Shown: positions 34,969-43,462, numbered from the stretch's first letter. The stretch: DNA of 43,462 nucleotides from Mollicutes bacterium (GCA_003557505.1 PWOH01000125.1:1-43462); one strand, 5' to 3'. Made by a program: numbers and translations. The notes: generated by a model not told the origin, from the letters alone.

Positions 34969-37900
34969 ATGAAAAAAATATTTGCTTTACTAGTTGTGCT
35001 ATTCGCTTCAATAGGTCTTTATGGTTGTGGAGAAGACCCAGAAGATGATGTGACAATACCCTCTTTTGATTATTTTACCATTAATGAAGATGAACCAAGT
35101 GATGAAACAATTTATGCGGAAAAAAATGAATTGTTGCGCTTGGATATTTTTATTGATAATCCATCGGATTTGGAAATCAACTCAATTCGAATTAATGGAA
35201 CAACCTATCGCCAAAGCCGCTTTGAAGCGGAATCTACGAATGAACACGTTATTTTTAATTTTGATGTATTAAGGGTACCTGGTCACAATGACTATGAACT
35301 TGAAGCCATTGAATATACACACGAAGGCGTTCAAACCTTGTTAATTAACGACAATAATACTTGGAATGCTTATGTACTCGAAAATATTCCAACGGCTTCC
35401 TTAGATAATATAATCACCGATCAAGAAAGCCTCAATGTATCAGTGAATCTCTCTGATAATGATGGTACGATTGATGAAGCGGTTTTAGAATTGTTTAAAG
35501 ATGGCAGTATTGTTGATAGTGTTGATATTACCGCCGGTATAGCGGCACAGACTTTCACAGACTTGTATAGTGACAATGATTACACTTTGCGATTGGTTGT
35601 GTCTTACGAACGTGGCGATGGCCATGAATATGTTGAAGATGAAGTTTTGGCTGAAGTAAGTGAAATTCGTACAAGTGCAAAAGCCCTTCCACAATTATCC
35701 ATCGATAATATTGTTGCTGATAAGACATCGGTAAGTTTTTCATATGATGTTGTTGATGGTGATAATGTAGGAAGCATTTCATCTATTATGCTTTATCATG
35801 ACGATGAATTTATTGAAGAAATCGATATGCTTGATTCGCTTGTATTTAGTGATTTATTATCCAATGTTGAGTATTCAATCGTAATTGAGTATACGTATGA
35901 TTTAAATGATCAAGCGGGTAGTCAAACCTTAACTACCACTGAAAACTTTACCACTGAAGCACTTGAGTCTCCAAGTGTCTCCATTGAAAATATCAGAGAA
36001 GATCATGAATCCGTGTTATTTGATATTAGTTTACAAGATGATGATGAAGTCATTTCTGCAGATTATCTCAGTGTATTGATTAAAGACGATAATGGCTTTA
36101 GTGAAGAAAAACTGGTTGATATTGATGCGTTAAGTGATATTCATTTTGATAACTTACTCAGTAACACCACCTATACAATTGAAGTTAGAGGCAGTTATGA
36201 CCTTAATGATTCTCAAGGGTCAAGAGATGATGTTTTATTACATAGTGAAACATTTACAACCGCGCAAACCGAAATTCCAGAAATGGAATCCACGCTCGTT
36301 TCATCTTCAGAAACAGAGTTAGTCATTGATATTGATGCCTCTTCATTTGATGATATCCGTGAAGGCGAACAAATTAAAATTTCAATCTATAATGAAACGA
36401 CTGATGAATTTATAAAAACATATAGTATCATTGACAGTACTGAGCGTATTAACATTAAAGATTTATTGAGTAATCAAACCATTCGTATCGAAGTAGAGGC
36501 CACTTTCAATTTACGAGATGGTGAAGGCCAACAAACAGCAATTGTTCATACCAATACCTTTACGACCACAACCACAAACGCGCCAAGTGGTAGTGTATCA
36601 AACGTTGAGACATCTCAAGAAGGCGTTTCTTTTAACTATTCATTCAGTGATTCATCGAACACTAAAGTTGAAGGTTCACTGATCGCAATCCTTTATGAGG
36701 ATCAAGGCGATGGTTCAGGCTACACTATAGTGGATACTCAAGCCATTGATCCAGCATCAAGTAGTTTCATGTTTGATTACGCGTCATATTATGACAGAGC
36801 CTACTCTGTTGAACTATTTGTGGATTACGATTTACGCGATGGTGAGGGCATTCATAGTGATCATCGCTTGGATAATGCCTTTAAATCCATACGCTTAGCA
36901 CCGAAGGCACCTGTGGGTAGTATTGAAACAGAAGCGGTAACCCACGATAGCTTCACGCTTGAATATTTAATTTTAGATATTGATGGTACCATCAACGAAG
37001 ATGGTATTACACTCACTATAGATGGTGAAACGTATACCTCCAACACACTTGATGGTGCATTCACTGTTACAGATTTACTTAGCGATACTACGTATGAGTA
37101 TGTCTTAAGTATTGAATATATTCGCGGCTCTCAAAGCTATACCTTAGAGTTTGATGGTTCATTCACAACAGATGCATTAGAAGATGCCAGTGGTGAGATT
37201 GTTGAAAGTGATCGTGCCCTTGGTGAAATTACTGTCGATGTATCGTTTGAAGACCCAGACAGCACCTTCACAGAAGATGACTTATCACTAGTCCTTTATG
37301 ACAGTGATGATGAAGTAGTGGGCGATCCTTTACTGATTTCTGAATTAGGAAGTTATACATTCGATGAACTGAAAAACAATACGGATTATACGCTGCGCCT
37401 ATATGCTACTGTTGATAAGAACGATGGTGCGGGTCCCCAAGAAGTATTACTAGATAGTTATAGTTTCACTTCAATTAACGGCGATATAGATGTAAGCATC
37501 GAAGATTCAGAAATCAATCAAGAAACCATGCATCTACGGATTGATTATACTGATGAATATGGGATTTCTGAGTTGCCACTAAAAATTGTTGTATATGATC
37601 AAGAGGATAATCCAATAAATACCTACAGAATCTATGATGGTCCGACAAGTGTTCAAATAAGTGAACTTTACTCGAATTACACGTACACAATCAATGTTTA
37701 TGGTGATGTCGATTATCAAGATGGTAGTGGTGTTGTAGAGGATGTATTATTACATTCTGAGAGTTACACAACCGAAGCCAAAGCGCAACCAATACCGGAG
37801 ATGACCATTGAAAACATTGAAGTAAATACGAGTATTTCCGTTTCTCTTGGTGAGTTTGAAGATATTGATGAAGTGTATTCTTCAATGACGTTGTATTTAT

Positions 37901-38109
37901 ATGAGCTAAACGAAGATGGAACCTATGCACCTATTGATGACATTGCCATTGACTTAAATGATGTAGAAAGCACTTATACATTTGATCACACACACGATGA
38001 AACAAGTACCTATCGCATTCAGTTACGTGCTGATTATGATCTTAATGATTCGAATACGTACGAAGATGAGATTCTAATATCTGAAAGCGTAGTCACCATT
38101 AGACCATAA
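34969..38109 (+). CDS. Large repeat-containing surface lipoprotein
   Basis: The 1,046-residue protein starts at ATG 34969 (AGGAAG upstream). The signal peptide MKKIFALLVVLFASIGLYGC ends in a lipobox-type LYGC with Cys20, so it should be lipid-anchored outside the cell. After an N-terminal domain (21 to about 145) come about nine diverged repeats of about 100 residues to the C-terminus. Each has alternating beta strands, an LLSN-T-Y-T-I-V element, and in most an acidic turn of type YDLNDGxG, visible at residues 310, 410, 513, 620, 815, 914 and 1023. Many end in FTT. The plan resembles fibronectin type III or other Ig-like beta-sandwich chains; the acidic turn could bind Ca2+. The protein is very acidic and nearly Cys-free. 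It has no catalytic domain, LPXTG or S-layer motif that I can see. Adhesion or a cell-surface stalk is inferred. Confidence 0.85.
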   Translation: MKKIFALLVVLFASIGLYGCGEDPEDDVTIPSFDYFTINEDEPSDETIYAEKNELLRLDIFIDNPSDLEINSIRINGTTYRQSRFEAESTNEHVIFNFDVLRVPGHNDYELEAIEYTHEGVQTLLINDNNTWNAYVLENIPTASLDNIITDQESLNVSVNLSDNDGTIDEAVLELFKDGSIVDSVDITAGIAAQTFTDLYSDNDYTLRLVVSYERGDGHEYVEDEVLAEVSEIRTSAKALPQLSIDNIVADKTSVSFSYDVVDGDNVGSISSIMLYHDDEFIEEIDMLDSLVFSDLLSNVEYSIVIEYTYDLNDQAGSQTLTTTENFTTEALESPSVSIENIREDHESVLFDISLQDDDEVISADYLSVLIKDDNGFSEEKLVDIDALSDIHFDNLLSNTTYTIEVRGSYDLNDSQGSRDDVLLHSETFTTAQTEIPEMESTLVSSSETELVIDIDASSFDDIREGEQIKISIYNETTDEFIKTYSIIDSTERINIKDLLSNQTIRIEVEATFNLRDGEGQQTAIVHTNTFTTTTTNAPSGSVSNVETSQEGVSFNYSFSDSSNTKVEGSLIAILYEDQGDGSGYTIVDTQAIDPASSSFMFDYASYYDRAYSVELFVDYDLRDGEGIHSDHRLDNAFKSIRLAPKAPVGSIETEAVTHDSFTLEYLILDIDGTINEDGITLTIDGETYTSNTLDGAFTVTDLLSDTTYEYVLSIEYIRGSQSYTLEFDGSFTTDALEDASGEIVESDRALGEITVDVSFEDPDSTFTEDDLSLVLYDSDDEVVGDPLLISELGSYTFDELKNNTDYTLRLYATVDKNDGAGPQEVLLDSYSFTSINGDIDVSIEDSEINQETMHLRIDYTDEYGISELPLKIVVYDQEDNPINTYRIYDGPTSVQISELYSNYTYTINVYGDVDYQDGSGVVEDVLLHSESYTTEAKAQPIPEMTIENIEVNTSISVSLGEFEDIDEVYSSMTLYLYELNEDGTYAPIDDIAIDLNDVESTYTFDHTHDETSTYRIQLRADYDLNDSNTYEDEILISESVVTIRP

Positions 38110-38126
38110 TTGATAAAAAAAGTTTA

Positions 38127-38165
38127 GCGGACGATTTCACTTTGAAATCGTCTGCTTTTTATTTT
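38127..38165 (+). terminator. Lipoprotein gene terminator
   Basis: A 13-base stem GCGGACGATTTCA / TGAAATCGTCTGC with loop CTT, then TTTTTATTTT. Confidence 0.92.
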
Positions 38166-38207
38166 AAGGTTTATATGATTATGGTAAGATAATATTGGGA
38201 GGGTATT

Positions 38208-39560
38208 ATGGATAAAATAATTGTCAAGCAAAGAACTTTTTTTAAAGAAGGTCATACGAAAAGTTATGCATTTAGAAAACAACAACTCTTAAAACTGTAC
38301 ACAGCCATTGAGAACCGTGAAAAAGAAATAAAAGAAGCACTCAAACTTGATCTAAATAAATCATCATTTGAAGCGTATTCTACCGAGATAGGTTTCACAC
38401 TGCATTCGATCAGTCATGCGCTTAAATATTTGAAAAAATGGATGAAAACGCAAAAAGTTAAAACGCCATATTATCATGGCTTTACTAAGAGTTACAAACG
38501 TTTTGAGCCCAAAGGAAACATTTTGATTATCGGACCATATAACTATCCATTTCAACTCGTTATTGAACCGTTGATTGGTGCGATTGCGGCAGGGAATACA
38601 GTAATCCTCAAACCGAGTGAATTTTCTTCGCATACCGAGAAAGTTATTGAACAGTTAATCAGTGATACGTTTGACCCTCAATATGTTCATGTGATTTGCG
38701 GAGGTGTTGAGACTACACAATCATTATTAAACCATCGCTTTGATCATATTTTCTTCACAGGTTCTCCGCGTGTTGGTAAATTCGTTCATCAAGCTGCGGC
38801 GAAACACCTTACTCCAGTGACATTAGAACTCGGTGGCAAATCTCCGGCAATTATCGATGAGACCGCGAAACTGAAAACCGCTGCTAAACGTATTGCCTTC
38901 GGAAAGTTTCTCAATGCGGGTCAGACCTGCATTGCGCCTGATTATTTGTTTGTTCACGAATCCATCAAAGTAGAGTTTTTAGAAATTTTAAAAGCGACAT
39001 TGGACGACTTTTATACATTTGAGGCAGACCATTATCCTAAAATAATTAATGACAAACATTTTGATAGAATCACTGCTTTAATTGATCCCGACAAAGTGAT
39101 ATACGGCAATAAAACGGATAAGTCCAAACGATTAATAACTCCAACAATACTACATAATATCACGGTCGATGACCCCATCATGCAAGAAGAAATATTCGGA
39201 CCATTATTGCCGGTGATTTCTTTTACTGATTTAGCGTTTGTTGAGGATTACTTAAAAAATCAAGAGAGTCCATTAGCCCTTTATATGTTTTCTGAATCCA
39301 AAGACAACACCCAAAAGATATTTGATAATGTTCAGTTTGGTGGTGGGGCAATTAATGATACGATTACACATGTTGCCAACCCTTATTTACCGTTTGGTGG
39401 CGTTGGCAACTCTGGATTTGGTAATTACCACGGTCATGCTAGTTTTATAACATTTTCCTACCAAAAATCTTTCGTGAAAAAAAGCACATTCATCGATCCA
39501 AATGTAACTTATCCACCGTATGACAAAAAAGAAAAACTTGTACGTAAAATATTTAAATAA
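38208..39560 (+). CDS. NAD(P)-dependent aldehyde dehydrogenase, class 3 type
   Basis: The enzyme oxidises an aldehyde to the acid. At 450 residues it has the short form of the ALDH3 group (B. subtilis YwdH-like), with a C-terminal tail. Catalytic residues are Asn112 (GPYNYPF), Glu207 (TLELGGKSP) and Cys241 (NAGQTCIAPDY). The cofactor segment is FFTGSPRVGK (182-191), followed by EEIFGPLLPV and PFGGVGNSGFG. Long-chain or aromatic aldehydes are usual for the class; the substrate here is unknown. GGGAGGG precedes the ATG, and the CPBP protease gene follows 11 bases later, so they are probably co-transcribed. Confidence 0.94.
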   Translation: MDKIIVKQRTFFKEGHTKSYAFRKQQLLKLYTAIENREKEIKEALKLDLNKSSFEAYSTEIGFTLHSISHALKYLKKWMKTQKVKTPYYHGFTKSYKRFEPKGNILIIGPYNYPFQLVIEPLIGAIAAGNTVILKPSEFSSHTEKVIEQLISDTFDPQYVHVICGGVETTQSLLNHRFDHIFFTGSPRVGKFVHQAAAKHLTPVTLELGGKSPAIIDETAKLKTAAKRIAFGKFLNAGQTCIAPDYLFVHESIKVEFLEILKATLDDFYTFEADHYPKIINDKHFDRITALIDPDKVIYGNKTDKSKRLITPTILHNITVDDPIMQEEIFGPLLPVISFTDLAFVEDYLKNQESPLALYMFSESKDNTQKIFDNVQFGGGAINDTITHVANPYLPFGGVGNSGFGNYHGHASFITFSYQKSFVKKSTFIDPNVTYPPYDKKEKLVRKIFK

Positions 39561-39571
39561 GTGGTGATGAA

Positions 39572-40357
39572 ATGAAAACAGCCATAAAGTTCTTAATCGG
39601 AACGTTTGTAATAACTTATATAGCGCACGGTACACTTATCATAGTTCTTAATCAGGGAATGATTGCGTTTGAAAGTTTTATGGGAATGACCTTGTTTATT
39701 GTCGGTGGCAGTGCACCGACAATCGTCGCGTTATACATTGTCTTTAGAGTCTATTCTCATCGTGAAAAAAAGGTATTTTTCACGAAATTATTCAATTTTA
39801 AACATCCACCATTCTTTTGGATGTTTGTGTTTTTAGTCCCCTTAGGAATCGGCTTATTTGTGAATTTAATCGTTTATGGCAATTTGGAACATATTTCCAT
39901 TGAACGCGGTGATGCGATGATGCTACCGATATTTCTCTTGAATGGCATAATATTTGGCGGCCTTGAGGAAGTAGGATGGCGCGGCGTTTTACTTGATAAA
40001 CTAAAACGTAAGTCAAGTGTGATTGTCATTACTATTATAATTGGTTTGTTATGGGGAGTATGGCATCTACCGATGTTCTTTATTGATGATTTGTCCCATG
40101 CCGATTTTGCTTTACTTCCTTATTTAATTGGCGCAATCATGTATTCAGGATTCATCACCTATATCGTCCTTTCCACAAGAAGTATCGCTCTGGCAATTAT
40201 TATGCATGCGATGATTAATGTTGCCGCAATACTGGGAATGGGCATTCCTTTCGAACATAACTTTTTTGTTTATCTGTCATTGATGTTTCTTATCATGATT
40301 GCCTTTTATTTGATTTACCCGATTCGAAGAATCGCCCATGAAAAAAGCCATCACTGA
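39572..40357 (+). CDS. CPBP-family intramembrane metalloprotease
   Basis: This is the second CPBP/Abi protein of the window, with 261 residues and about eight helices. Motifs are Glu132-Glu133 and Arg137 (GGLEEVGWRGVLLD), His165 (GVWHLPMFF), and His212 with Asn216 (MHAMINV). The WRG variant places it in a different subgroup from the 23013 protein, which has VFRKG. It follows the aldehyde dehydrogenase gene closely, with GGTGATGA as its ribosome site. The TGA stop lies inside the terminator stem. The substrate is unknown. Confidence 0.9.
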   Translation: MKTAIKFLIGTFVITYIAHGTLIIVLNQGMIAFESFMGMTLFIVGGSAPTIVALYIVFRVYSHREKKVFFTKLFNFKHPPFFWMFVFLVPLGIGLFVNLIVYGNLEHISIERGDAMMLPIFLLNGIIFGGLEEVGWRGVLLDKLKRKSSVIVITIIIGLLWGVWHLPMFFIDDLSHADFALLPYLIGAIMYSGFITYIVLSTRSIALAIIMHAMINVAAILGMGIPFEHNFFVYLSLMFLIMIAFYLIYPIRRIAHEKSHH

Positions 40358-40370
40358 TGGCTTTTTTTTT
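40341..40370. terminator. Bidirectional terminator overlapping the CPBP stop
   Basis: AAAAAAGCCATCA pairs with TGATGGCTTTTTT around a single formal C (in practice a 3-5 base loop), followed by Ts. It includes the stop at 40355-40357 and faces the end of the minus-strand MFS gene. Confidence 0.85.
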
Positions 40371-40381
40371 ACGATTTGTGT

Positions 40382-41647
40382 TTACATTTCAGTCTTGATT
40401 GGTTTTTTGATGGAAATTGCCATAAACATCGCAAAGACCACCAGTCCCATCATCGCGTAGATTGCGACATTGAATGAACCAGTAATATCATAACTCAATC
40501 CAAGAGGTAAGGGTCCCACGGCAGTAGAAACAACCATAAACACTTGGGCGGCCCCACGGATTGAGCCAATATATTTTCTCCCAAAGTAAGTAGGCCAGAT
40601 AATATTTAACGTCACGACTTGAATGGCAACCGCTGTACCATAAAATAAGATAAATCCTATCGCTGTAATAAATCCACTGACAAAGAAAGCTAACCAAATC
40701 ATTGATAACATAATCATGATTTGTGTGATTAAAAAGATGTATTTCGGTTGATATTTATCGATGAGCATACGCGCTACAAAGGGCATGAAAAACGCTGGGA
40801 AAGCAAGCATCCCGATAATAAAGGCCGCATGGTCGCGAGACACATCGCGCAAAGCCATCATCTCAAAAAAGTGAAACGTGACCCCGGTTGAAAACATAGG
40901 AACAATAATACTCATTAAGCCAATAAACCAAAACTCTTTGGTTCGAATCGCTTCACTTAACATAAAACTTTCTCGATTCATTTTTTCAAGGGCTTCTAAG
41001 GCATCTTTTTCAGAACCGTTTTCCTCTCCATCCATTTGGAGGTTGATGTCTTCCGGCCGATTGATAACAGTGAAAAAAGCAACAGGGACAAACACTACCA
41101 ATAAGGCGACTCCCCAGAAACGAAATGCATTTTGCCACCCAAAATTCGTGATCATCCAGTAATTTAGCGCCGGGACACTTAACGTAGCTAACAGTCCCCC
41201 AAGATTTTCGATACTCATCGCAAACGCACGTTTCTTTTCAAACCATTGTGGCACCAATGAATGTGGGACGAGCGTCATTGACCCTTGCCCAAAATACCGT
41301 AGTAAGAAAAATCCAAAAAATATCATCCCAATATTCATTACATAACTATTATAAAAGGCACTTAATGCCAACATGATACCGACTGTAATCATCATCACTC
41401 GTTGGCCGAATTTATCGACAAGTTTTCCCATGATAACCAAAAGTGAACCACTCGCAACCGTTGCGACCATGTATCCCGCACTCATCAAAGAGGAAGAATA
41501 TCCAAATTCAGTGCGCCATGCGTCGATGAAAACACTGATTGAAAAGGTTTGACCAGGTGCAGAAAAAAAGAGCGATAAGGCGCTGACTGCGACTATTATC
41601 CATCCGTAATATAGTTTTTTATTAAGTTTTAAAGCGATTGATTGCAT
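40382..41647 (-). CDS. MFS transporter, OFA / monocarboxylate type
   Basis: This major facilitator carrier has 421 residues and 12 helices. The start YYGWIIVAVSALSLFFSAPGQTFSISVF is typical of the oxalate/formate antiporter-like group. The loop 2-3 motif is GKLVDKFGQRVMM (74-86), and the central cytosolic loop (about 205-235) is acidic. Family members carry small carboxylates, often by exchange, so export of a fermentation acid or import of a carboxylate is conceivable. AAGGAG precedes the ATG. It stands alone with an extended -10 TGCTATAAT on the minus strand near 41674-41682. Confidence 0.85.
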   Translation of the reverse strand: MQSIALKLNKKLYYGWIIVAVSALSLFFSAPGQTFSISVFIDAWRTEFGYSSSLMSAGYMVATVASGSLLVIMGKLVDKFGQRVMMITVGIMLALSAFYNSYVMNIGMIFFGFFLLRYFGQGSMTLVPHSLVPQWFEKKRAFAMSIENLGGLLATLSVPALNYWMITNFGWQNAFRFWGVALLVVFVPVAFFTVINRPEDINLQMDGEENGSEKDALEALEKMNRESFMLSEAIRTKEFWFIGLMSIIVPMFSTGVTFHFFEMMALRDVSRDHAAFIIGMLAFPAFFMPFVARMLIDKYQPKYIFLITQIMIMLSMIWLAFFVSGFITAIGFILFYGTAVAIQVVTLNIIWPTYFGRKYIGSIRGAAQVFMVVSTAVGPLPLGLSYDITGSFNVAIYAMMGLVVFAMFMAISIKKPIKTEM

Positions 41648-41746
41648 ATTGTCATCTCCTTAAAGTCTTTACAATTATAGCAAACTCATATAAAAATTTA
41701 AAGAGAACCTTACTAATTTATTTGGATATCAAAAACAACACACACA

Positions 41747-41755
41747 TGGTATAAT
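41747..41755 (+). promoter_or_regulatory. Extended -10 promoter
   Basis: TGGTATAAT ends 36 bases before the chosen ATG at 41792; no clear -35. Confidence 0.45.
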
Positions 41756-41791
41756 GTAATCGAGATAATGAACTTTGAAAGGAGCCTACAC

Positions 41792-42751
41792 ATGAACGTA
41801 AAAAGTAAAGACTACAAAGCCATTCAAGATATTGATACTCATCTAAACACGATTAATGAATACAACAGTGATATTAAAGCATTAACTGAAAAAATAACTG
41901 AGTTACGACGTGTATCCCTTTCCCCATCAGACACGAATTATCCTTATGGAAAATTGTTAGATGAACGTGATGAATTTGTGGCATACCGTAATTGGTTTTC
42001 CACATTAGGCACAGCGATTATGTTTGTCTTGATCTATGCATTATTATTCGCGAGTGTAACCTTTTTAAGCCTTTTCTTTCATCGTATGGGCTATTATGCC
42101 TCACTTGCAAATTATATTGATTTCTTAACTACACGACAAACCGGTATTATTATTTCAATTGTGACGATGATTGTGGCGCTTGTTGTATTCGCTTTAACGT
42201 TTCGCCTAGCGATTGAGGGGATATTAAAATTCCAACATGCCTTCAAAAACTGGCGCTTCACAAAAAAATATAAAGCTGCACTAGAAGACGCTTACGAAAA
42301 AACACAGTCACTCATTGAAGATAAACGCCTTTCCATAAAACGCGAAATCTCTGAATTGACCACAACCAAAGAAGCGAAAGAAAGCGAAATTCGGGGCATA
42401 GAAAAGAAAATTATGGAATCTGCCAATATCCCACCACGTTTCATTGATAAAGTGCATAAAATCAAACAATATTTTGAAGAGTTCCGTGTTGATACAATTT
42501 CCGATGCGATTAATTTATTGGTGAAAGAAGAACGAGAACAATACTTCTTCGATGAACTCAAATCAAGTATCGATTCCCAACAAAACGATATTCAAGATCT
42601 TTCACAAAAATTGTCTGTGCTGCGGAAAACATTAAGTGACCCTCCGAAAAAAGAAAAAACAGAATTCGAACAAAAAGTAGAAGACAGTAAAGCCAAACGT
42701 AAAGATGCTAAAAAACAAAAAAAGAAATCCCAAAAAGTAAAAGAGGATTAG
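41792..42751 (+). CDS. Coiled-coil protein with two membrane helices, unknown
   Basis: The 319-residue protein starts at ATG 41792, where AAAGGAG is properly spaced; an ATG at 41768 lies upstream of that site. Residues 1-55 are helical and charged. Two hydrophobic segments follow at about 65-90 and 110-137. A long Lys/Glu-rich coiled coil covers about 165-290, and a strongly basic tail (KAKRKDAKKQKKKSQK) is at the end. Both termini should be cytosolic. No enzyme motif is visible. A structural or envelope-linked role is possible, but I do not recognise the family. Confidence 0.78.
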   Translation: MNVKSKDYKAIQDIDTHLNTINEYNSDIKALTEKITELRRVSLSPSDTNYPYGKLLDERDEFVAYRNWFSTLGTAIMFVLIYALLFASVTFLSLFFHRMGYYASLANYIDFLTTRQTGIIISIVTMIVALVVFALTFRLAIEGILKFQHAFKNWRFTKKYKAALEDAYEKTQSLIEDKRLSIKREISELTTTKEAKESEIRGIEKKIMESANIPPRFIDKVHKIKQYFEEFRVDTISDAINLLVKEEREQYFFDELKSSIDSQQNDIQDLSQKLSVLRKTLSDPPKKEKTEFEQKVEDSKAKRKDAKKQKKKSQKVKED

Positions 42752-42758
42752 TATAAAA

Positions 42759-42787
42759 AAAAGAGGATCAATTTGATCCTCTTTTCT
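42759..42787. terminator. Bidirectional terminator
   Basis: AAAAGAGGATCA (42759-42770) pairs perfectly with TGATCCTCTTTT (42774-42785), with A- and T-runs outside. It is shared by the plus-strand coiled-coil gene and the minus-strand gene ending at 42792. Confidence 0.92.
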
Positions 42788-42791
42788 ATCG

Positions 42792-43028
42792 TTATGCCAA
42801 GAACGTAGGACGACCATTCAAAATTGTCGTAATTAAATCAATCACCCAAAAAAGGAAGAACCCTAAAAACAACCAAACAATCCCGGCAATTAACATCGCG
42901 GTATCTTTTTTGTCAACCCCTTTGGCAATTCGATAAATTCCCCAAGCAATCCCATCAATAAAGGGTAGTGATAAAATAATCTTTACGATCCATGGTAAGC
43001 CATCAAAAAACTTTACAACATCTTTCAT
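42792..43028 (-). CDS. Small two-helix membrane protein
   Basis: The protein has 78 residues, with hydrophobic segments at about 13-33 and 43-69 separated by RIAKGVDKKDT. GGAGGG lies just before the ATG at 43028. Small proteins of this plan are common in Firmicutes and Mollicutes, but I cannot name the family. It is convergent with the coiled-coil gene and 58 bases downstream of the next minus-strand gene. Confidence 0.75.
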   Translation of the reverse strand: MKDVVKFFDGLPWIVKIILSLPFIDGIAWGIYRIAKGVDKKDTAMLIAGIVWLFLGFFLFWVIDLITTILNGRPTFLA

Positions 43029-43086
43029 TAAAACCCTCCTAAAGATTTATAGTTAAATTATAATACATAAAGATTCCTATTTACAC

Positions 43087-43462
43087 CTATTTATCATGCT
43101 TGATAAAATAATGCGGGCTTTCCTTAGAAATATAAAGCTGCATATGCTTTCTATAAGGAAAAAATATGACATGATAAAAACTATGAATTCCTTTATCTGT
43201 AATGATGAAGTTAAGACCAATCAAACCAATTAACCCTGCAAATAATATTAAACGATAGCCTATATTTAAATAGCCTAGTGTGACTATGCTACCTCCTAAA
43301 AGATAAAGGAAAACAATCAATAAATAACCCAGTAAAATAATAAAGCGTGGAACTTTGGTCAGTACAGGCAATTTTTTCTTGTTATCTATAATCCTTGCCC
43401 GTTTAATAAAATGCACGACCCGTAATATACCAATCAAAATAACAATTGCGCCAACAAGACTG
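43087..43462 (-). CDS. Membrane protein, 5' end outside the window (partial)
   Basis: The frame is open to the last base. An internal TTG at 43437 could be taken as a start, but the codons beyond it (SLVGAIVIL) continue the same hydrophobic helix, so the real start lies past 43462. The visible part has helices at the edge, then two more (IILLGYLLIVFLYLLGG and ILFAGLIGLIGLNFII), and a basic tail. There is no known motif. It may be co-transcribed with the 42792 gene. Confidence 0.65.
   Translation of the reverse strand, partial: SLVGAIVILIGILRVVHFIKRARIIDNKKKLPVLTKVPRFIILLGYLLIVFLYLLGGSIVTLGYLNIGYRLILFAGLIGLIGLNFIITDKGIHSFYHVIFFPYRKHMQLYISKESPHYFIKHDK

Noticed and set aside
35485-37930. Minus-strand open frames under the lipoprotein gene
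   Set aside because: They are low-complexity shadows (His/Asn/Ser-rich) of the Asp/Ser-rich plus-strand gene with no ribosome sites.
23013-40357. Bacteriocin immunity system based on the two CPBP proteases
   Set aside because: No bacteriocin precursor, ABC exporter or regulator lies near either gene, so only the general family role is supported.
43087-43437. Complete 116-residue protein starting at TTG 43437
   Set aside because: The same frame continues open and hydrophobic to the window edge, so the gene is cut by the boundary.
1-43462. tRNA or rRNA genes, CRISPR arrays, transposases, phage genes
   Set aside because: Reading all gaps showed only promoters, terminators and short A/T-rich stretches; no repeats with spacers, cloverleaf or transposase-like protein.
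1-43462. UGA read as tryptophan (Mycoplasma code)
   Set aside because: Real genes such as nusB, dxs and the 39572 gene end in TGA, and Trp is encoded by TGG throughout, so the code is standard.

Overview
The window is a gene-dense, low-GC bacterial chromosome segment with Firmicutes-type gene order. Examples are cmk-rpsA-der-gpsA-hup and nusB-xseA-xseB-dxs-tlyA-recN. The genetic code is standard: TGA acts as a stop (nusB, dxs and the 39572 gene end in TGA) and TGG encodes Trp. Shine-Dalgarno sites are strong, TTG and GTG starts are common, and many promoters carry an extended -10 (TGnTATAAT). Amino-acid fermentation genes and a K+-dependent membrane pyrophosphatase suggest an anaerobic or facultative fermenter. 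A free-living relative of the Mollicutes (Izemoplasma/Haloplasma-like) or a neighbouring Firmicutes lineage would fit, but the placement is an inference. I saw no tRNA, rRNA, CRISPR array, insertion sequence or phage gene, and no gene-free stretch longer than about 210 bases.

Left part (1-9,000). A minus-strand operon runs butyrate kinase, phosphate butyryltransferase, leucine-type amino-acid dehydrogenase, ATP-type PEP carboxykinase, class I aminotransferase. It is followed by a separately transcribed minus-strand tryptophanase and a divergent plus-strand Old Yellow Enzyme oxidoreductase. Together these can deaminate amino acids and gain ATP from acyl phosphates and, possibly, from oxaloacetate. 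The operon, tnaA and hppA all have cre-like (CcpA) operators placed on their core promoters, so this fermentative energy module looks catabolite-controlled.

Middle (9,000-32,100). A small uncharacterised protein, a membrane rhodanese and two uncharacterised membrane proteins lead into efp, a CorC/HlyC transporter gene and rluB. Next come a membrane protein, hppA on the minus strand, and the housekeeping operon cmk-rpsA-der-gpsA. These are followed by HU, an ankyrin-repeat protein convergent with a CPBP protease, a KtrA-type K+ regulator, rdgB, a YfcE-like phosphodiesterase, and the nusB-to-recN operon. That last operon lacks the folD, ispA and argR genes often found in it.

Right part (32,100-43,462). 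This holds a 57-residue membrane protein on the minus strand, dinB, a CPA2 antiporter, and a 1,046-residue surface lipoprotein built from about nine diverged repeats of about 100 residues. Then come an aldehyde dehydrogenase with a CPBP protease, an MFS carrier of the OFA type, a coiled-coil two-TM protein and two small membrane proteins, the last of which runs off the window. The most distinctive features are the catabolite-controlled operon with its unusual gene content and the repeat lipoprotein.
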